From JBBQXK01 sp052387255 (GTDB lineage: Bacteria > Pseudomonadota > Alphaproteobacteria > Rhodobacterales > Rhodobacteraceae): a stretch of DNA of 64,000 nucleotides. Positions within the stretch are counted from its first letter, which is position 1. Every line of letters starts with the position of its first letter. The stretch covers positions 62,001-126,000 of the forward strand of contig JBQTJI010000005.1 in assembly GCA_052387255.1 (NCBI GenBank), read 5' to 3'. This document shows positions 50,215-58,900 of this stretch, one piece after another. Both the position numbers and the translations under genes were made by a program. The notes beneath the pieces are model-generated. The model was given only the letters and a program-made list of their open reading frames with translations. It did not search any database and had not been told where the DNA came from.

Positions 50215-51693
50215 TCAGATCGACAGGCAGATGTACTTCAGTTCCAGGAAATCCTCGATCCCGTGGCGACTGCCCTCGCGCCCGAGGCCCGACTGCTTGA
50301 CCCCGCCGAAGGGCGCGACCTCGGTCGAGATGATGCCGGTGTTCACGCCGACGATGCCGTATTCCAGCGCTTCCTGCACGCGGGTGACGCGCCCGATGTC
50401 GCGGGCGTAGAAATAGGCGGCGAGGCCGAAGATGGTGTCGTTGGCATAGGCAATCGCCTGTTCCTCGGTGTCGAAGCGGAACAGGGGGGCGACGGGGCCG
50501 AAGGTTTCCTCCTGCGCCACCGCCATGGCCTGGGTCACGCCGGTGATGATCGTGGGTTCGAAGAACGACCCGCCAAGCGCATGCCGCTTGCCGCCCGCGA
50601 TCACCTTGCCGCCCTTGGCCACGGCATCGGCGATATGCTCCTCGACCTTGTCCAGCGCCGCGATGTTGACCAGCGGGCCGAACTGCACATCCTCGGTCAG
50701 TCCGTCGCCGACGCAGGACTTGGCCAGGGCGGCGGCAAGTTTTTCGGCAAAGGCATCATAGATGCCCGACTGCACGTAGATGCGGTTCGCGCAGACGCAG
50801 GTCTGGCCGTTGTTGCGGAACTTGGACAGCATCGCGCCGGCCACGGCGGCATCAAGGTCGGCGTCATCGAACACGATGAAAGGGGCGTTGCCGCCCAGTT
50901 CCATCGAGCATTTCAGCACCTGGTCGGCGGCCTGCTTCAACAGGATGCGGCCCACTTCGGTGCTGCCGGTGAAGGTCAGCTTGCGAATCAGGGGGTTCTC
51001 GCAGAATTCCTTGCCGATGTCCGATGACCGCTTCGAGGTGATGACCGAGAAGATGCCCGCAGGCAGGCCCGCGCGTTCCGCCAGAACCGCCATGGCCAGG
51101 GCCGACAGCGGCGTCTCGGCGGCGGGCCGCCCCACGAATCCGCAGCCTGCGGCCAGGGCCGGTGCGCATTTGCGGGCGATCATCGCGTTCGGAAAGTTCC
51201 ACGGCGTGATCGAGCCGACGACACCGATGGGCTGCTTGATCACCGTCAGGCGCTTGTCGCGCTGGTGGCCGGGGATCGTCTCGCCATAGATGCGCTTGGC
51301 CTCTTCGGCGAACCATTCGACGAAGGACGCGCCATAGGCGATCTCGCCCCTGGCCTCGGCCAGCGGCTTGCCCATCTCGGCGGTCAGGATGCGGGCAAGG
51401 TCTTCCTGGTTCGCCATCATCAGGGTGTACCAGGCGCGCAGGATGTTGGTGCGTTCCTTGGCGGGGCGGGCGGCCCAGTCCTTCATCGCGGCATGGGCGG
51501 CGGCGATGGCGCGGGCGGTCTCGGTGCGGCCAAGGTTCGGCACATGGCCGATCACATCGCCGCGCGCGGGGTTCTCGACGGCAAAGGTGGACCCGTCGTC
51601 GGCCAGGGTCCATTCGCCCGCGACATAGGCGCGGTCGCACAAAAGCGTGGGGTCGGACAGCATCGAGCGCAGGTCGGTGACGGAATCAAGCAT
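50215..51693 (-). CDS. gabD: NAD(P)-dependent succinate-semialdehyde dehydrogenase
   Basis: 492 residues. Oxidises succinate semialdehyde to succinate. The whole family pattern matches E. coli GabD: TPWNFPNAMIARK, FTGSTEVGR, ELGGNAPFIVFDDAD (active Glu), GQTCVCANR (catalytic Cys) and ALEYGIVGVNTGIIS. One oddity: the usual KPA of the cofactor pocket reads RPA (FVGRPAAETP), replacing the conserved Lys. Start ATG 51693; an in-frame extension to 52497 is antisense to a hydrolase and rejected. Probably the last oxidation of an amine-catabolic cluster. Confidence 0.92.
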   Translation of the reverse strand: MLDSVTDLRSMLSDPTLLCDRAYVAGEWTLADDGSTFAVENPARGDVIGHVPNLGRTETARAIAAAHAAMKDWAARPAKERTNILRAWYTLMMANQEDLARILTAEMGKPLAEARGEIAYGASFVEWFAEEAKRIYGETIPGHQRDKRLTVIKQPIGVVGSITPWNFPNAMIARKCAPALAAGCGFVGRPAAETPLSALAMAVLAERAGLPAGIFSVITSKRSSDIGKEFCENPLIRKLTFTGSTEVGRILLKQAADQVLKCSMELGGNAPFIVFDDADLDAAVAGAMLSKFRNNGQTCVCANRIYVQSGIYDAFAEKLAAALAKSCVGDGLTEDVQFGPLVNIAALDKVEEHIADAVAKGGKVIAGGKRHALGGSFFEPTIITGVTQAMAVAQEETFGPVAPLFRFDTEEQAIAYANDTIFGLAAYFYARDIGRVTRVQEALEYGIVGVNTGIISTEVAPFGGVKQSGLGREGSRHGIEDFLELKYICLSI

Positions 51694-51765
51694 GGGGGCC
51701 TCCACAAGGCAGGGCAGGTCATGCAATGCATGGTTCCGGGCGAAATGTCCAGTTGGGGGGCGGGG

Positions 51766-52566
51766 ATGGAATTCGCAAGTGCTGCGGACCGGGAGTATGC
51801 GAACGGGGCGTTCATTCCGGGGGCCGACGATTATCCGCCACGCTGGCGGGCGGCGGCGGCGGCATACCGGGCGGCGCTCGGGGCCAATGCGCGGGTCGAT
51901 CTGGCCTATGGCGCGGGCGCGCGGAACCGGTTCGACCTGTTCCTGCCGGTCGGGGCGGCGCGGGGGCTGATGGTGTTCGTGCATGGCGGCTACTGGCTGC
52001 GGTTCGACCGGGCCGACTGGTCGCACCTGGCCGCCGGTGCGGTGGCGCGGGGGTGGGCGGTGGCGATGCCGTCCTACACGCTGGCCCCGGTGGCGCGGAT
52101 CGGGGCGATCACCGCCGAGGTGGCGCAGGCGGTGGCGGCAGCCGCGGCGATGGTTTCCGGGCCCGTCGTCGTCGCGGGGCATTCGGCGGGCGGCCATCTG
52201 GCGGCACGGATGGGGTGCGCGGGCATGGGTCCTGTGCCTGGGGGGCGCTTGCGGCGGGTGGTGCCGATTTCCCCTGTGGCCGAGCTGGCCCCGCTGATGA
52301 CCACGGCCATGAACGCGGATTTCCGGCTGGACGCGGCGGAATGCGCACGCGAAAGCCCCGCCCGGCTGGCCCTGCGGGACGATTGCGCCGCGCATGTCTG
52401 GGTCGGCGGGCAGGAGCGGCCCGCCTTCGTGTGGCAGGCGCGGACCCTGTCGGAAGCCTGGGCCTGTCCCTGGACCGTCGCAGCGGGGCGGCACCACTTC
52501 GACGTGATCGACGAACTGGCCGATCCGGGCAGCCCTCTGGTGTCGGCCTGTCTGGACGGTCTCTGA
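51766..52566 (+). CDS. Alpha/beta hydrolase (kynurenine formamidase-like)
   Basis: 266 residues. Esterase/lipase-type hydrolase with oxyanion motif FVHGGYWLRF, nucleophile VAGHSAGGHLAA and late HHFDVIDELADP histidine. This HGGYW motif is typical of kynurenine formamidase-like hydrolases. ATG 51766 is preferred since the conserved YANGAFIPGADDYPPRW start follows shortly; ATG 51730 and 51745 are in frame. Only plus-strand gene in this cluster, convergent with the FAD oxidoreductase. Confidence 0.85.
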   Translation: MEFASAADREYANGAFIPGADDYPPRWRAAAAAYRAALGANARVDLAYGAGARNRFDLFLPVGAARGLMVFVHGGYWLRFDRADWSHLAAGAVARGWAVAMPSYTLAPVARIGAITAEVAQAVAAAAAMVSGPVVVAGHSAGGHLAARMGCAGMGPVPGGRLRRVVPISPVAELAPLMTTAMNADFRLDAAECARESPARLALRDDCAAHVWVGGQERPAFVWQARTLSEAWACPWTVAAGRHHFDVIDELADPGSPLVSACLDGL

Positions 52567-52575
52567 CGGGACCCG

Positions 52576-53859
52576 TCAGAACCGGGTCGGCAGGCAGGGC
52601 GTGATGGCCGGGCCGGGGTCGCGCCCTGCGATCAGGTCGGCGACCATCGCGGCGGTGCGGGGAGCCAGCGTCAGGCCGATGTGGCCGTGGCCGAAGGCGT
52701 GGATCACCTGGCGTCCGCCGCGCGACGGGCCGATCACCGGCAGGCTGTCGGGCATCGAGGGGCGCAGGCCCATCCAGGTGCGCGACGGCTCGCCGAGGTC
52801 TGGGAAAAGCTGTCGCGCGCCTTCCGCCAGGCGGGCCAGGCGGTGCGGCGACGGCGGCGCGTCGAGGCCGCCGAGTTCGACCGTGCCCGCCACCCGCAAC
52901 CGGCCTGCCATCGGGCACAGGTAGAACCCGCGCGCGACCGGGCAGGCGGGGCGGGTCAGGGGCGAGGTGTCCATGTCCCACTCCAGGTGATAGCCGCGCT
53001 CGGTGTCCAGCGGCACCCGGTCGCCTGCCACGCGGGCCAGGGCGCGCGACCGGGCCCCCGCCGCGACCACGACGGTGCGGGCGGTGCGCAGAAGGCCCGA
53101 CCCCTTGACGACGACGCCCACGGCGGTGCGTTCCAGATGGGTGACCCGTCCCCGCATCACCTCGACCCCCGCCTGCTGCACAGCGCGGGTCAGCGCGGCC
53201 ATCATCGCGCCGGGATCGGTGATGAACTGCGCGTTGCGAAAGAACGCGGCACCCCCCGGCATCGGCGGCAGGCCGGGTTCCAGCACGGCCAGGGCGGCGG
53301 CGTCGATCTGGTCGACCACGACGCCAAGCGCACGGCGGGCGGCAAGGCCGGGACTGGCGGCGCGCCCTTCGGCCTCCGTCGCGTAGAGATAGAGGCAGCC
53401 CCGGTCCTGCATCAGGCCGCGCCCCCCCACGCGGTCGGCAAGCGCCGACCAGAGGGGGGCGGCATCTGCCAGAAGTGCTGCCAGGGCCGCCGCGTTCGCC
53501 GTTGACCGCGCGGGCAGCGACTGGCGCAGGAACCGGGCCAGCCAGGGTGCAAGCGAGATCAGGCTGGGGCGGTGGATCGCCAGGGGCGAGTGCCGGTCGG
53601 TCAGCAGGCGTGGCAGGTCGCGCAGGACCTCGGGCGTGCCGACCGGCGACGTGGCATAGTCGGCAATGGTCCCGGCGTTGCCATAGGACGCGCCCGACCC
53701 CGGTGGCTCGGGGTCGATCAGCACGACGCGCCGCCCCTCGTCGGCCAGCCGCAGCGCGATGGTCAGGCCGATGACGCCCGCGCCTGCGACGATCACCTCG
53801 ACGCCTTGCGAGGGGCGGCGCGAGGACGCGGGTTTCGGGGCGGGGCTTTGGGGGGACAT
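52576..53859 (-). CDS. FAD-dependent amino-acid/amine oxidoreductase (DadA/PuuB-like)
   Basis: 427 residues. N-terminal FAD-binding GAGVIGLTIALRLADEGRRVVLID with dinucleotide motif, a D-amino-acid dehydrogenase-like middle and the C-terminal GHGHIGLTLAPRTAAMVADL signature. Oxidative deamination of a D-amino acid or amine. It lies next to the iron alcohol dehydrogenase and aldehyde dehydrogenase, so an amine oxidising role like PuuB is possible. Confidence 0.88.
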   Translation of the reverse strand: MSPQSPAPKPASSRRPSQGVEVIVAGAGVIGLTIALRLADEGRRVVLIDPEPPGSGASYGNAGTIADYATSPVGTPEVLRDLPRLLTDRHSPLAIHRPSLISLAPWLARFLRQSLPARSTANAAALAALLADAAPLWSALADRVGGRGLMQDRGCLYLYATEAEGRAASPGLAARRALGVVVDQIDAAALAVLEPGLPPMPGGAAFFRNAQFITDPGAMMAALTRAVQQAGVEVMRGRVTHLERTAVGVVVKGSGLLRTARTVVVAAGARSRALARVAGDRVPLDTERGYHLEWDMDTSPLTRPACPVARGFYLCPMAGRLRVAGTVELGGLDAPPSPHRLARLAEGARQLFPDLGEPSRTWMGLRPSMPDSLPVIGPSRGGRQVIHAFGHGHIGLTLAPRTAAMVADLIAGRDPGPAITPCLPTRF

Positions 53860-53913
53860 GGCAGAGGGCCGCGCCCCCCCTTCGCGACAGGGGGCGAGGC
53901 GGACCTTTGTTGC

Positions 53914-55059
53914 CTACATGCAGGCCTCGAACAGCCTGCGCGTATTCTCGGCGGTCATCTTCACCGGATTGCCGTCGCAGGAGGGGTCTTCCAGCGCCAT
54001 TTCGGTCAGCTCGTCCAGACGGTCGGCCTGCACCCCAAGCGCGGTCAGGTTGGCCGGGATGTTCAGTTCGGCCCGCAAGTCCATGACGCGCGCCCGAAAT
54101 CCGTGGAACCCGCCGTCGATGCCCAGATAGGCCGCAGCCCACGAGATGCGATGTTCGATTGCGGCCCGGTTGAAGTCCAGCACCATCGGCATGACCACGG
54201 CGTTCGTCGTGCCGTGGTGGGTGTTGTAGACGGCACCGATGGGATGGCTCAGCGAATGGATCGCACCCAGGCCCTTCTGGAACGCCACGGCCCCCATCGC
54301 GGCGGCCGACATCATGTGCGACCGGGCCTCGATGTCGTCGGGGGTGAAATAGACGCGCGGCAGATTCTCCAGCACCAGGCGCATCCCCTCCAGCGCGATG
54401 CCCTGGCTCATCGGGTGGTAGAAGGGGCTGCTGTAGGCCTCGAGGCAATGGGCGAAGGCGTCCATGCCGGTGCCGGCGGTGATGAAGCGCGGCATGCCGA
54501 CGGTCAGTTCGGGGTCGCAGATGGTGACGGCGGGCAGAAGCTTCGGGTGGAAGATGATCTTCTTCTTGTGCGTGGCGCTGTTGGTCAGCACGCCCGCGCG
54601 GCCCACTTCGCTGCCGGTGCCGGCCGTGGTCGGCACGGCGACGATGGGTGCGATGGTGGCCGGGTTGGCGCGGGTCCACCAGTCGCCGACATCCTCAAGC
54701 TCCCAGACCGACACCGGCTGATCCACCATCAGCGCGATCATCTTGCCCAGGTCCAGCGCCGACCCGCCGCCGAAGCAGACCACCCCGTCATGGCCGCCGT
54801 CGCGGTAAACCTTCAGCCCCGCCTCCATGTTGTGTTCATTCGGGTTGGGGTCAACCTGGCTGAACACTGCGCCGCCAAGGCCGCCCTCGTCCAGCAGGTC
54901 CAGCGCGCGGGCGGTAATGGGCAGCGGGGCCAGGGCCTTGTCCGTCACCAAGAGGGGCCGCTTCAGCCCCGCCGCCTTGACATGGGTGGCCAGTTCCGCG
55001 ATGCGGCCCGCGCCGAATTTCACGGGTGTGGGGTAGGACCAGTTTCCGCGCAGCTTCAT
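53914..55059 (-). CDS. Iron-containing alcohol dehydrogenase
   Basis: 381 residues of the Fe-ADH family. NAD motif GGGSALDLGKMIAL, PTTAGTGSEV, and iron ligands in GMDAFAHCLEAY, HSLSHPIGAVYNTHHG. Reduces or oxidises an aldehyde/alcohol. Overlaps by 4 bases with the ALDH gene upstream (ATGA), so both are co-translated, consistent with an aldehyde intermediate. Confidence 0.93.
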   Translation of the reverse strand: MKLRGNWSYPTPVKFGAGRIAELATHVKAAGLKRPLLVTDKALAPLPITARALDLLDEGGLGGAVFSQVDPNPNEHNMEAGLKVYRDGGHDGVVCFGGGSALDLGKMIALMVDQPVSVWELEDVGDWWTRANPATIAPIVAVPTTAGTGSEVGRAGVLTNSATHKKKIIFHPKLLPAVTICDPELTVGMPRFITAGTGMDAFAHCLEAYSSPFYHPMSQGIALEGMRLVLENLPRVYFTPDDIEARSHMMSAAAMGAVAFQKGLGAIHSLSHPIGAVYNTHHGTTNAVVMPMVLDFNRAAIEHRISWAAAYLGIDGGFHGFRARVMDLRAELNIPANLTALGVQADRLDELTEMALEDPSCDGNPVKMTAENTRRLFEACM

Positions 55060-56438
55060 GCCGTCACCTTCTTGAAATGATAGGATTTCGCCCGTGTGAC
55101 CGACTGATACCCCAGATGCGACAGCGACGTGCCGCGCCCGGTGTCCTTGACCCCCGTCCAGGTCAGCGCCGGGTCGAGATAGTCGCAGCGGTTCATGAAC
55201 ACGGTGCCGGTTTCCACCTCTGCGCCGATCGCGGCGGCGCGTTCGGGGTCGCGCGTCCAGATCGAGGCCGTCAGGCCGTAGGGACTGTCGTTCATCAGGG
55301 CGATGGCCTCGGCCTCGTCCCTGTAGGGCATGATGCCGACGACGGGGCCGAAGGATTCTTCCTTCATCACCCGCATCGAATGGTCCACGTTCACCAGGAT
55401 CTGCGGGGCCAGATAGGCCCCCCCGTCATCGGCGAACGTCGCGGGGTCGAGCAGCGGTTTCGCCCCCGCCGCAATCGCCTCGGCGGTCTGTGCGCGGACC
55501 GTCGCGGCAAAGCGGCTGTGCGCCATCGGGCCCAGGGTGGTGGCGGCGTCGAAAGGGTTTCCCAGCTTCAACTGCTCGACCCAGGCCACGGATTTTCCGA
55601 CGAAATCGTCGAACAGGCTTTCGTGCACATAGATCCGCTCGATCCCGCAGCAGCACTGGCCCGCGTTGTACATCGCCCCGTCCATCAGGCTGTCCACCGC
55701 CACGTCCAGATCGGCATCGGGCAGCACCAGGCCGGGGTCCTTGCCGCCAAGCTCCAGCCCCAGGGGCGTGAAGGTGCCCGCCGCCGCACGTTCGATGGCA
55801 GCACCGCCCCCGACCGACCCGGTGAAGTTGACGAACCCGAAGGCGCGTTTCCCGATCAACATTTCGGTGGTCGCGTGGTCGAGGACGACGTTCTGGAACA
55901 CGTCCTCGGGGACCCCCCCGGCATGGAACGCACTGGCCAGACGCTCGCCCACCAGCAGGGTCTGCGAGGCATGTTTCAGCACTACGCTGTTCCCCGCGAT
56001 CAGGGCCGGAACGATGGTGTTGATCGAGGTGAGATAGGGATAGTTCCAGGGGGCGACCACGAACACGACGCCCACAGGTTCGCGGGCGATGCGCCGCTCG
56101 AACCGGTCGGACGCCTCGGCCACCATGGGGGCCAGGGCGGCCGCCGCGATCTCGGACATATAGTCGGTGCGCTGGTTCACGCCGCCGAATTCACCGCCGT
56201 AGCGGGTGGGGCGGCCCATCTGCCAGGCCAGTTCCTCGACGATGGGGGCCTTCATCGCGTTCAGCTTGGCCACCCCCGCCTTGACCCGCGCGATGCGGTC
56301 CTCAAGCGGCATGGCGGCCCAGCCAGGCTGCGCCGCCTTGGCGCGCGCACAGGCGGCAAGGGCGGCGTCAGGGGTAAGGGGCGTGCGTTCGGCATAGATG
56401 CTGCCATCGACGGGAGAGATCAGTTGGATCGGTTTCAT
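55056..56438 (-). CDS. Aldehyde dehydrogenase family protein (PuuC-like position)
   Basis: 460 residues. APWNYPYLTSINTIVPALIAG, Glu in ELGGKDPGLV and catalytic Cys in YNAGQCCCGIERIYVHE identify the NAD(P)-dependent ALDH family; the tail PYGLTASIWTRDPERAA is also typical. It lies just before the iron alcohol dehydrogenase and after a TA pair. By analogy with the putrescine pathway it could oxidise a gamma-glutamyl-amino-aldehyde. Confidence 0.92.
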   Translation of the reverse strand: MKPIQLISPVDGSIYAERTPLTPDAALAACARAKAAQPGWAAMPLEDRIARVKAGVAKLNAMKAPIVEELAWQMGRPTRYGGEFGGVNQRTDYMSEIAAAALAPMVAEASDRFERRIAREPVGVVFVVAPWNYPYLTSINTIVPALIAGNSVVLKHASQTLLVGERLASAFHAGGVPEDVFQNVVLDHATTEMLIGKRAFGFVNFTGSVGGGAAIERAAAGTFTPLGLELGGKDPGLVLPDADLDVAVDSLMDGAMYNAGQCCCGIERIYVHESLFDDFVGKSVAWVEQLKLGNPFDAATTLGPMAHSRFAATVRAQTAEAIAAGAKPLLDPATFADDGGAYLAPQILVNVDHSMRVMKEESFGPVVGIMPYRDEAEAIALMNDSPYGLTASIWTRDPERAAAIGAEVETGTVFMNRCDYLDPALTWTGVKDTGRGTSLSHLGYQSVTRAKSYHFKKVTA

Positions 56439-56532
56439 GGGTCAGGTCCGGGGGGTAGGGTGCGTGTCTGCGCGCACCGTTGGGGTCAAGGGTGCGAGCG
56501 AGCGCGTACCCTGCGTCGGCCTTCGGGTCGGT

Positions 56533-56955
56533 TCAGCAGCCAATGGCAAGGACATGCCCGCCTTTGGCGTAGTCAAGAATCTTGCGGTCGCGGGTCAGTA
56601 TTCTTAGCCCAAGTTCCCTCGCCGTGGCCACGATGATCCGGTCGGCCGGGTCTCGGTGGAACGGCGGGGGCAACTGGGTGGATTGGATCAGCACATCGAC
56701 GGTTAGTTGTGCCCAGGTCAGGCCGCCCGTCCTGACAACCCGTTCAAACCACGTCTTGAGCGGAACCGGCAAGGTGATGCGGCCTCGCTCGAAGCTGTTA
56801 CCGAGTTCCCAAGCCGATATCGGCGAGAGGAAGATACTATTTCCGGCGTCGTGGGTTTCTTGCAGCAAGGCCTCAGCGGCGTCACGCGCGCCGTCCGTAA
56901 CCAGTCCCGAAAGCCAGATCAACGCGCAGGTATCGAGGAGCAGGGGTTCCTTCAC
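56533..56955 (-). CDS. VapC-type PIN-domain toxin
   Basis: 140 residues. PIN RNase core: Asp in LLLDTCALIWL, Glu in SAWELGNSF and Asp in HRDPADRIIVATA form the acidic active site; ends near TRDRKILDYAKGGHV. Likely cleaves tRNA or mRNA. ATG 56955 overlaps the antitoxin stop. TA pair sits inside the catabolic gene cluster. Confidence 0.9.
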   Translation of the reverse strand: MKEPLLLDTCALIWLSGLVTDGARDAAEALLQETHDAGNSIFLSPISAWELGNSFERGRITLPVPLKTWFERVVRTGGLTWAQLTVDVLIQSTQLPPPFHRDPADRIIVATARELGLRILTRDRKILDYAKGGHVLAIGC

Positions 56956-57389
56956 GCGTCACGGCCCTCCAGCAGGGCGATTTTGTGGTTGAGGAACTCC
57001 TCCATTTCTTTGTCCGTGTACATCGGATCGGTCAGGTCCACTCCGGGCGCGATGGTTATCATACCCACCATGCAACCGATCAGAGGGTGGCGGCCTTTCG
57101 GCCCCGTGACAGTATGCGGGACGTTGTTATCAGCCGGGAGCGTTGCATTGAGTTTCGCGAAGACAAGCCGCTCCGATGCAAGATCCACCTGTTCCGACTG
57201 ATAGCCAGCGTCAAGCCAGCCGCGCGACTGTACGTGTCCGTGCGCAGAATTGGCCCACCACGGGCGGTAGTCGCGGGCAGACTTGGGAAGCTTGAAACCT
57301 AGGACGGCCTCCATATCGGCGAAGGTCATGACAATCCGAGCTCCGCCACGCGATGCGAGATGCCGGGTGAGGGGTTCATACTTGGTCAT
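56952..57389 (-). CDS. Probable VapB-like antitoxin with DUF7662-type N-terminal domain
   Basis: 145 residues. N-terminal part YEPLTRHLASRGGARIVMTFADMEAVLGFKLPKSARDYRPWWAN looks like a DNA-binding-type DUF7662 domain; C-terminal GRHPLIGCMVGMITIAPGVDLTDPMY has the tail of PIN-toxin antitoxins. No AbrB or RHH fold is apparent. An antitoxin built from such a fusion is unusual. Pairing with VapC via overlap supports the function. Confidence 0.72.
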   Translation of the reverse strand: MTKYEPLTRHLASRGGARIVMTFADMEAVLGFKLPKSARDYRPWWANSAHGHVQSRGWLDAGYQSEQVDLASERLVFAKLNATLPADNNVPHTVTGPKGRHPLIGCMVGMITIAPGVDLTDPMYTDKEMEEFLNHKIALLEGRDA

Positions 57390-57417
57390 TGCAAGCTCTC
57401 AAAGCTACCAGAATCGG

Positions 57418-57463
57418 TATTTACTTTAGTACTACACTCAATAAAGTAAGTAAAGTACTTTAT
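57418..57463 (-). promoter_or_regulatory. Repeated ACTTTA operator upstream of the VapC-type pair
   Basis: Contains TACTTTAGTA (57422-57431), TAAAGTA (57442-57448) and the perfect 12-base palindrome TAAAGTACTTTA (57451-57462). On the minus strand these read as repeated ACTTTA half-sites just upstream of the antitoxin start at 57389, an obvious candidate operator for autoregulation. The palindrome also includes the stop codon of the glutamine-synthetase-like gene. Confidence 0.6.
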
Positions 57464-58824
57464 GCCCGCTCCAGCAACCTCTGCACCTCGAAATCCGTCA
57501 CCACGCGGTCGGTCTCGCGGATCTCCCATTGCGCGGCGTGGTGGTAGTGGTCGATCACGTCGTCGCCGAAGGCCGCGCGCAGCATGGCCGAGCCGTGCAG
57601 CAGGGCCGCCGCCTCGCGCAGGTTGGTGGGGATCTCTCGGATGCCGCGGGTGGCGTACATGTCGCCTTTCATCTCGGGCTCGAGGTCCAGCTTGCGCTCG
57701 ATCCCGTCCAGACCGGCGGCCAGCAGGGCGGCGCAGGCGAGATAGGGGTTCACGTCGCTGCCGGGGATGCGGCATTCGACGCGGATGGCCTTGGTCCCCT
57801 CGCCGCAGACGCGGAACCCGGCGGTGCGGTTGTCGGCGCTCCACACTGCCTTGGTGGGGGCGAACATGCCGATGGTGAAGCGCTTGTAGCTGTTGACGTA
57901 GGGGGCCAGGAACGCGGTGATGTCGCGGGCATGGGCCAGTTGGCCCGCCAGGAAGTGGCGCATCACGGATGACATGCCGTGGTCGCCACCGGCGTCCGCA
58001 AAAGATGCCTGCCCGTCCAGCGACCACAGCGACTGGTGGATGTGGGACGACGACCCGGCCTTGCGGTGGTCGTACTTGGCCATGAAGGTCACCGAGCGGC
58101 CTTTGAGCCATGCGATATCCTTGACCGCCTGTTTCACGATCACATGGTTGTCGGCGGTGTCCAGCGCGTCGGAATAGCGGTAGTTCACCTCGTGCTGGCC
58201 GGCGTCAGCCTCTCCCTTGGTGTTTTCCACGGGGATTCCGGCGGCATACAACCCGTTCCTCACGGCGCGCATGACCTCTTCCTCCTTGGTGGTCTGGAAG
58301 ATGTGGTAGTCCTCGTTGTAGGCGCTGATCGGCTTCAGGTCGCGCAATGCGCCGTCGCGCAGGGCCTCATAGCTGTTCTCGAAGATGTAGAACTCCAGTT
58401 CCGTGGCCATCATCGGCTGGAACCCCATGGCGCGGGCGCGGGCGACCTGGGCCTTCAGGATCGCCCGGGGGCTGATCGGCACGTCGTGGTGGTGGTGGTC
58501 CAGAAGGTCGCCCAGCACCAGCGCCGTGCCCGGCAGCCAGGGCAGGGCGCGCAGGGTGGCCATGTCGGGCTTCAGCACATAGTCGCCATAGCCCGTCTCC
58601 CACCCGGTCGACTTGTAGCCCGGCACGGTCGTCATCTCCATGTCGACGGCGAGCAGGTAGTTGCAGCAATGGGTTTCCTTCCAGCCGCCGTCCACGAAGA
58701 ACGCGGCATGGAACCGCTTGCCCATCAGGCGGCCCTGCATGTCGATGCCCGCCACCAGCACCGTGTCGATGTCGCCCTTGGCGACGGCGGCCTTCAGCGC
58801 GTCGAAGGTCATGTTGCCGGGCAT
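57460..58824 (-). CDS. Glutamine synthetase family ligase (gamma-glutamylpolyamine synthetase-like)
   Basis: 454 residues. GS fold with ATELEFYIFENS (metal Glu), EVNYRYSDALDTADNHVIVKQ and metal-binding SSSHIHQSLWS, and ECRIPGSDVNPYLACAA. Length and motifs fit type III-like or PuuA-type gamma-glutamyl ligases rather than housekeeping GlnA. Next to FAD oxidoreductase, aldehyde dehydrogenases and gabD it suggests a gamma-glutamyl-putrescine-like pathway. ATG 58824. Confidence 0.9.
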   Translation of the reverse strand: MPGNMTFDALKAAVAKGDIDTVLVAGIDMQGRLMGKRFHAAFFVDGGWKETHCCNYLLAVDMEMTTVPGYKSTGWETGYGDYVLKPDMATLRALPWLPGTALVLGDLLDHHHHDVPISPRAILKAQVARARAMGFQPMMATELEFYIFENSYEALRDGALRDLKPISAYNEDYHIFQTTKEEEVMRAVRNGLYAAGIPVENTKGEADAGQHEVNYRYSDALDTADNHVIVKQAVKDIAWLKGRSVTFMAKYDHRKAGSSSHIHQSLWSLDGQASFADAGGDHGMSSVMRHFLAGQLAHARDITAFLAPYVNSYKRFTIGMFAPTKAVWSADNRTAGFRVCGEGTKAIRVECRIPGSDVNPYLACAALLAAGLDGIERKLDLEPEMKGDMYATRGIREIPTNLREAAALLHGSAMLRAAFGDDVIDHYHHAAQWEIRETDRVVTDFEVQRLLERA

Positions 58825-58900
58825 TGTGCCGGTCTCCTTGTGTCTGTCCCTGTCCGGGCCATCCTTGCACCGCCCGGCGGGCCGCGCCAAGGGGGGCCGT

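Noticed and set aside
46873..51027. Very long plus-strand open frame (over 1300 codons)
   Set aside because: It is antisense to several well-supported genes (CNNM protein, PLP enzyme, gabD) and has the Gln/His/Arg/Gly-rich composition of a GC-rich shadow frame.
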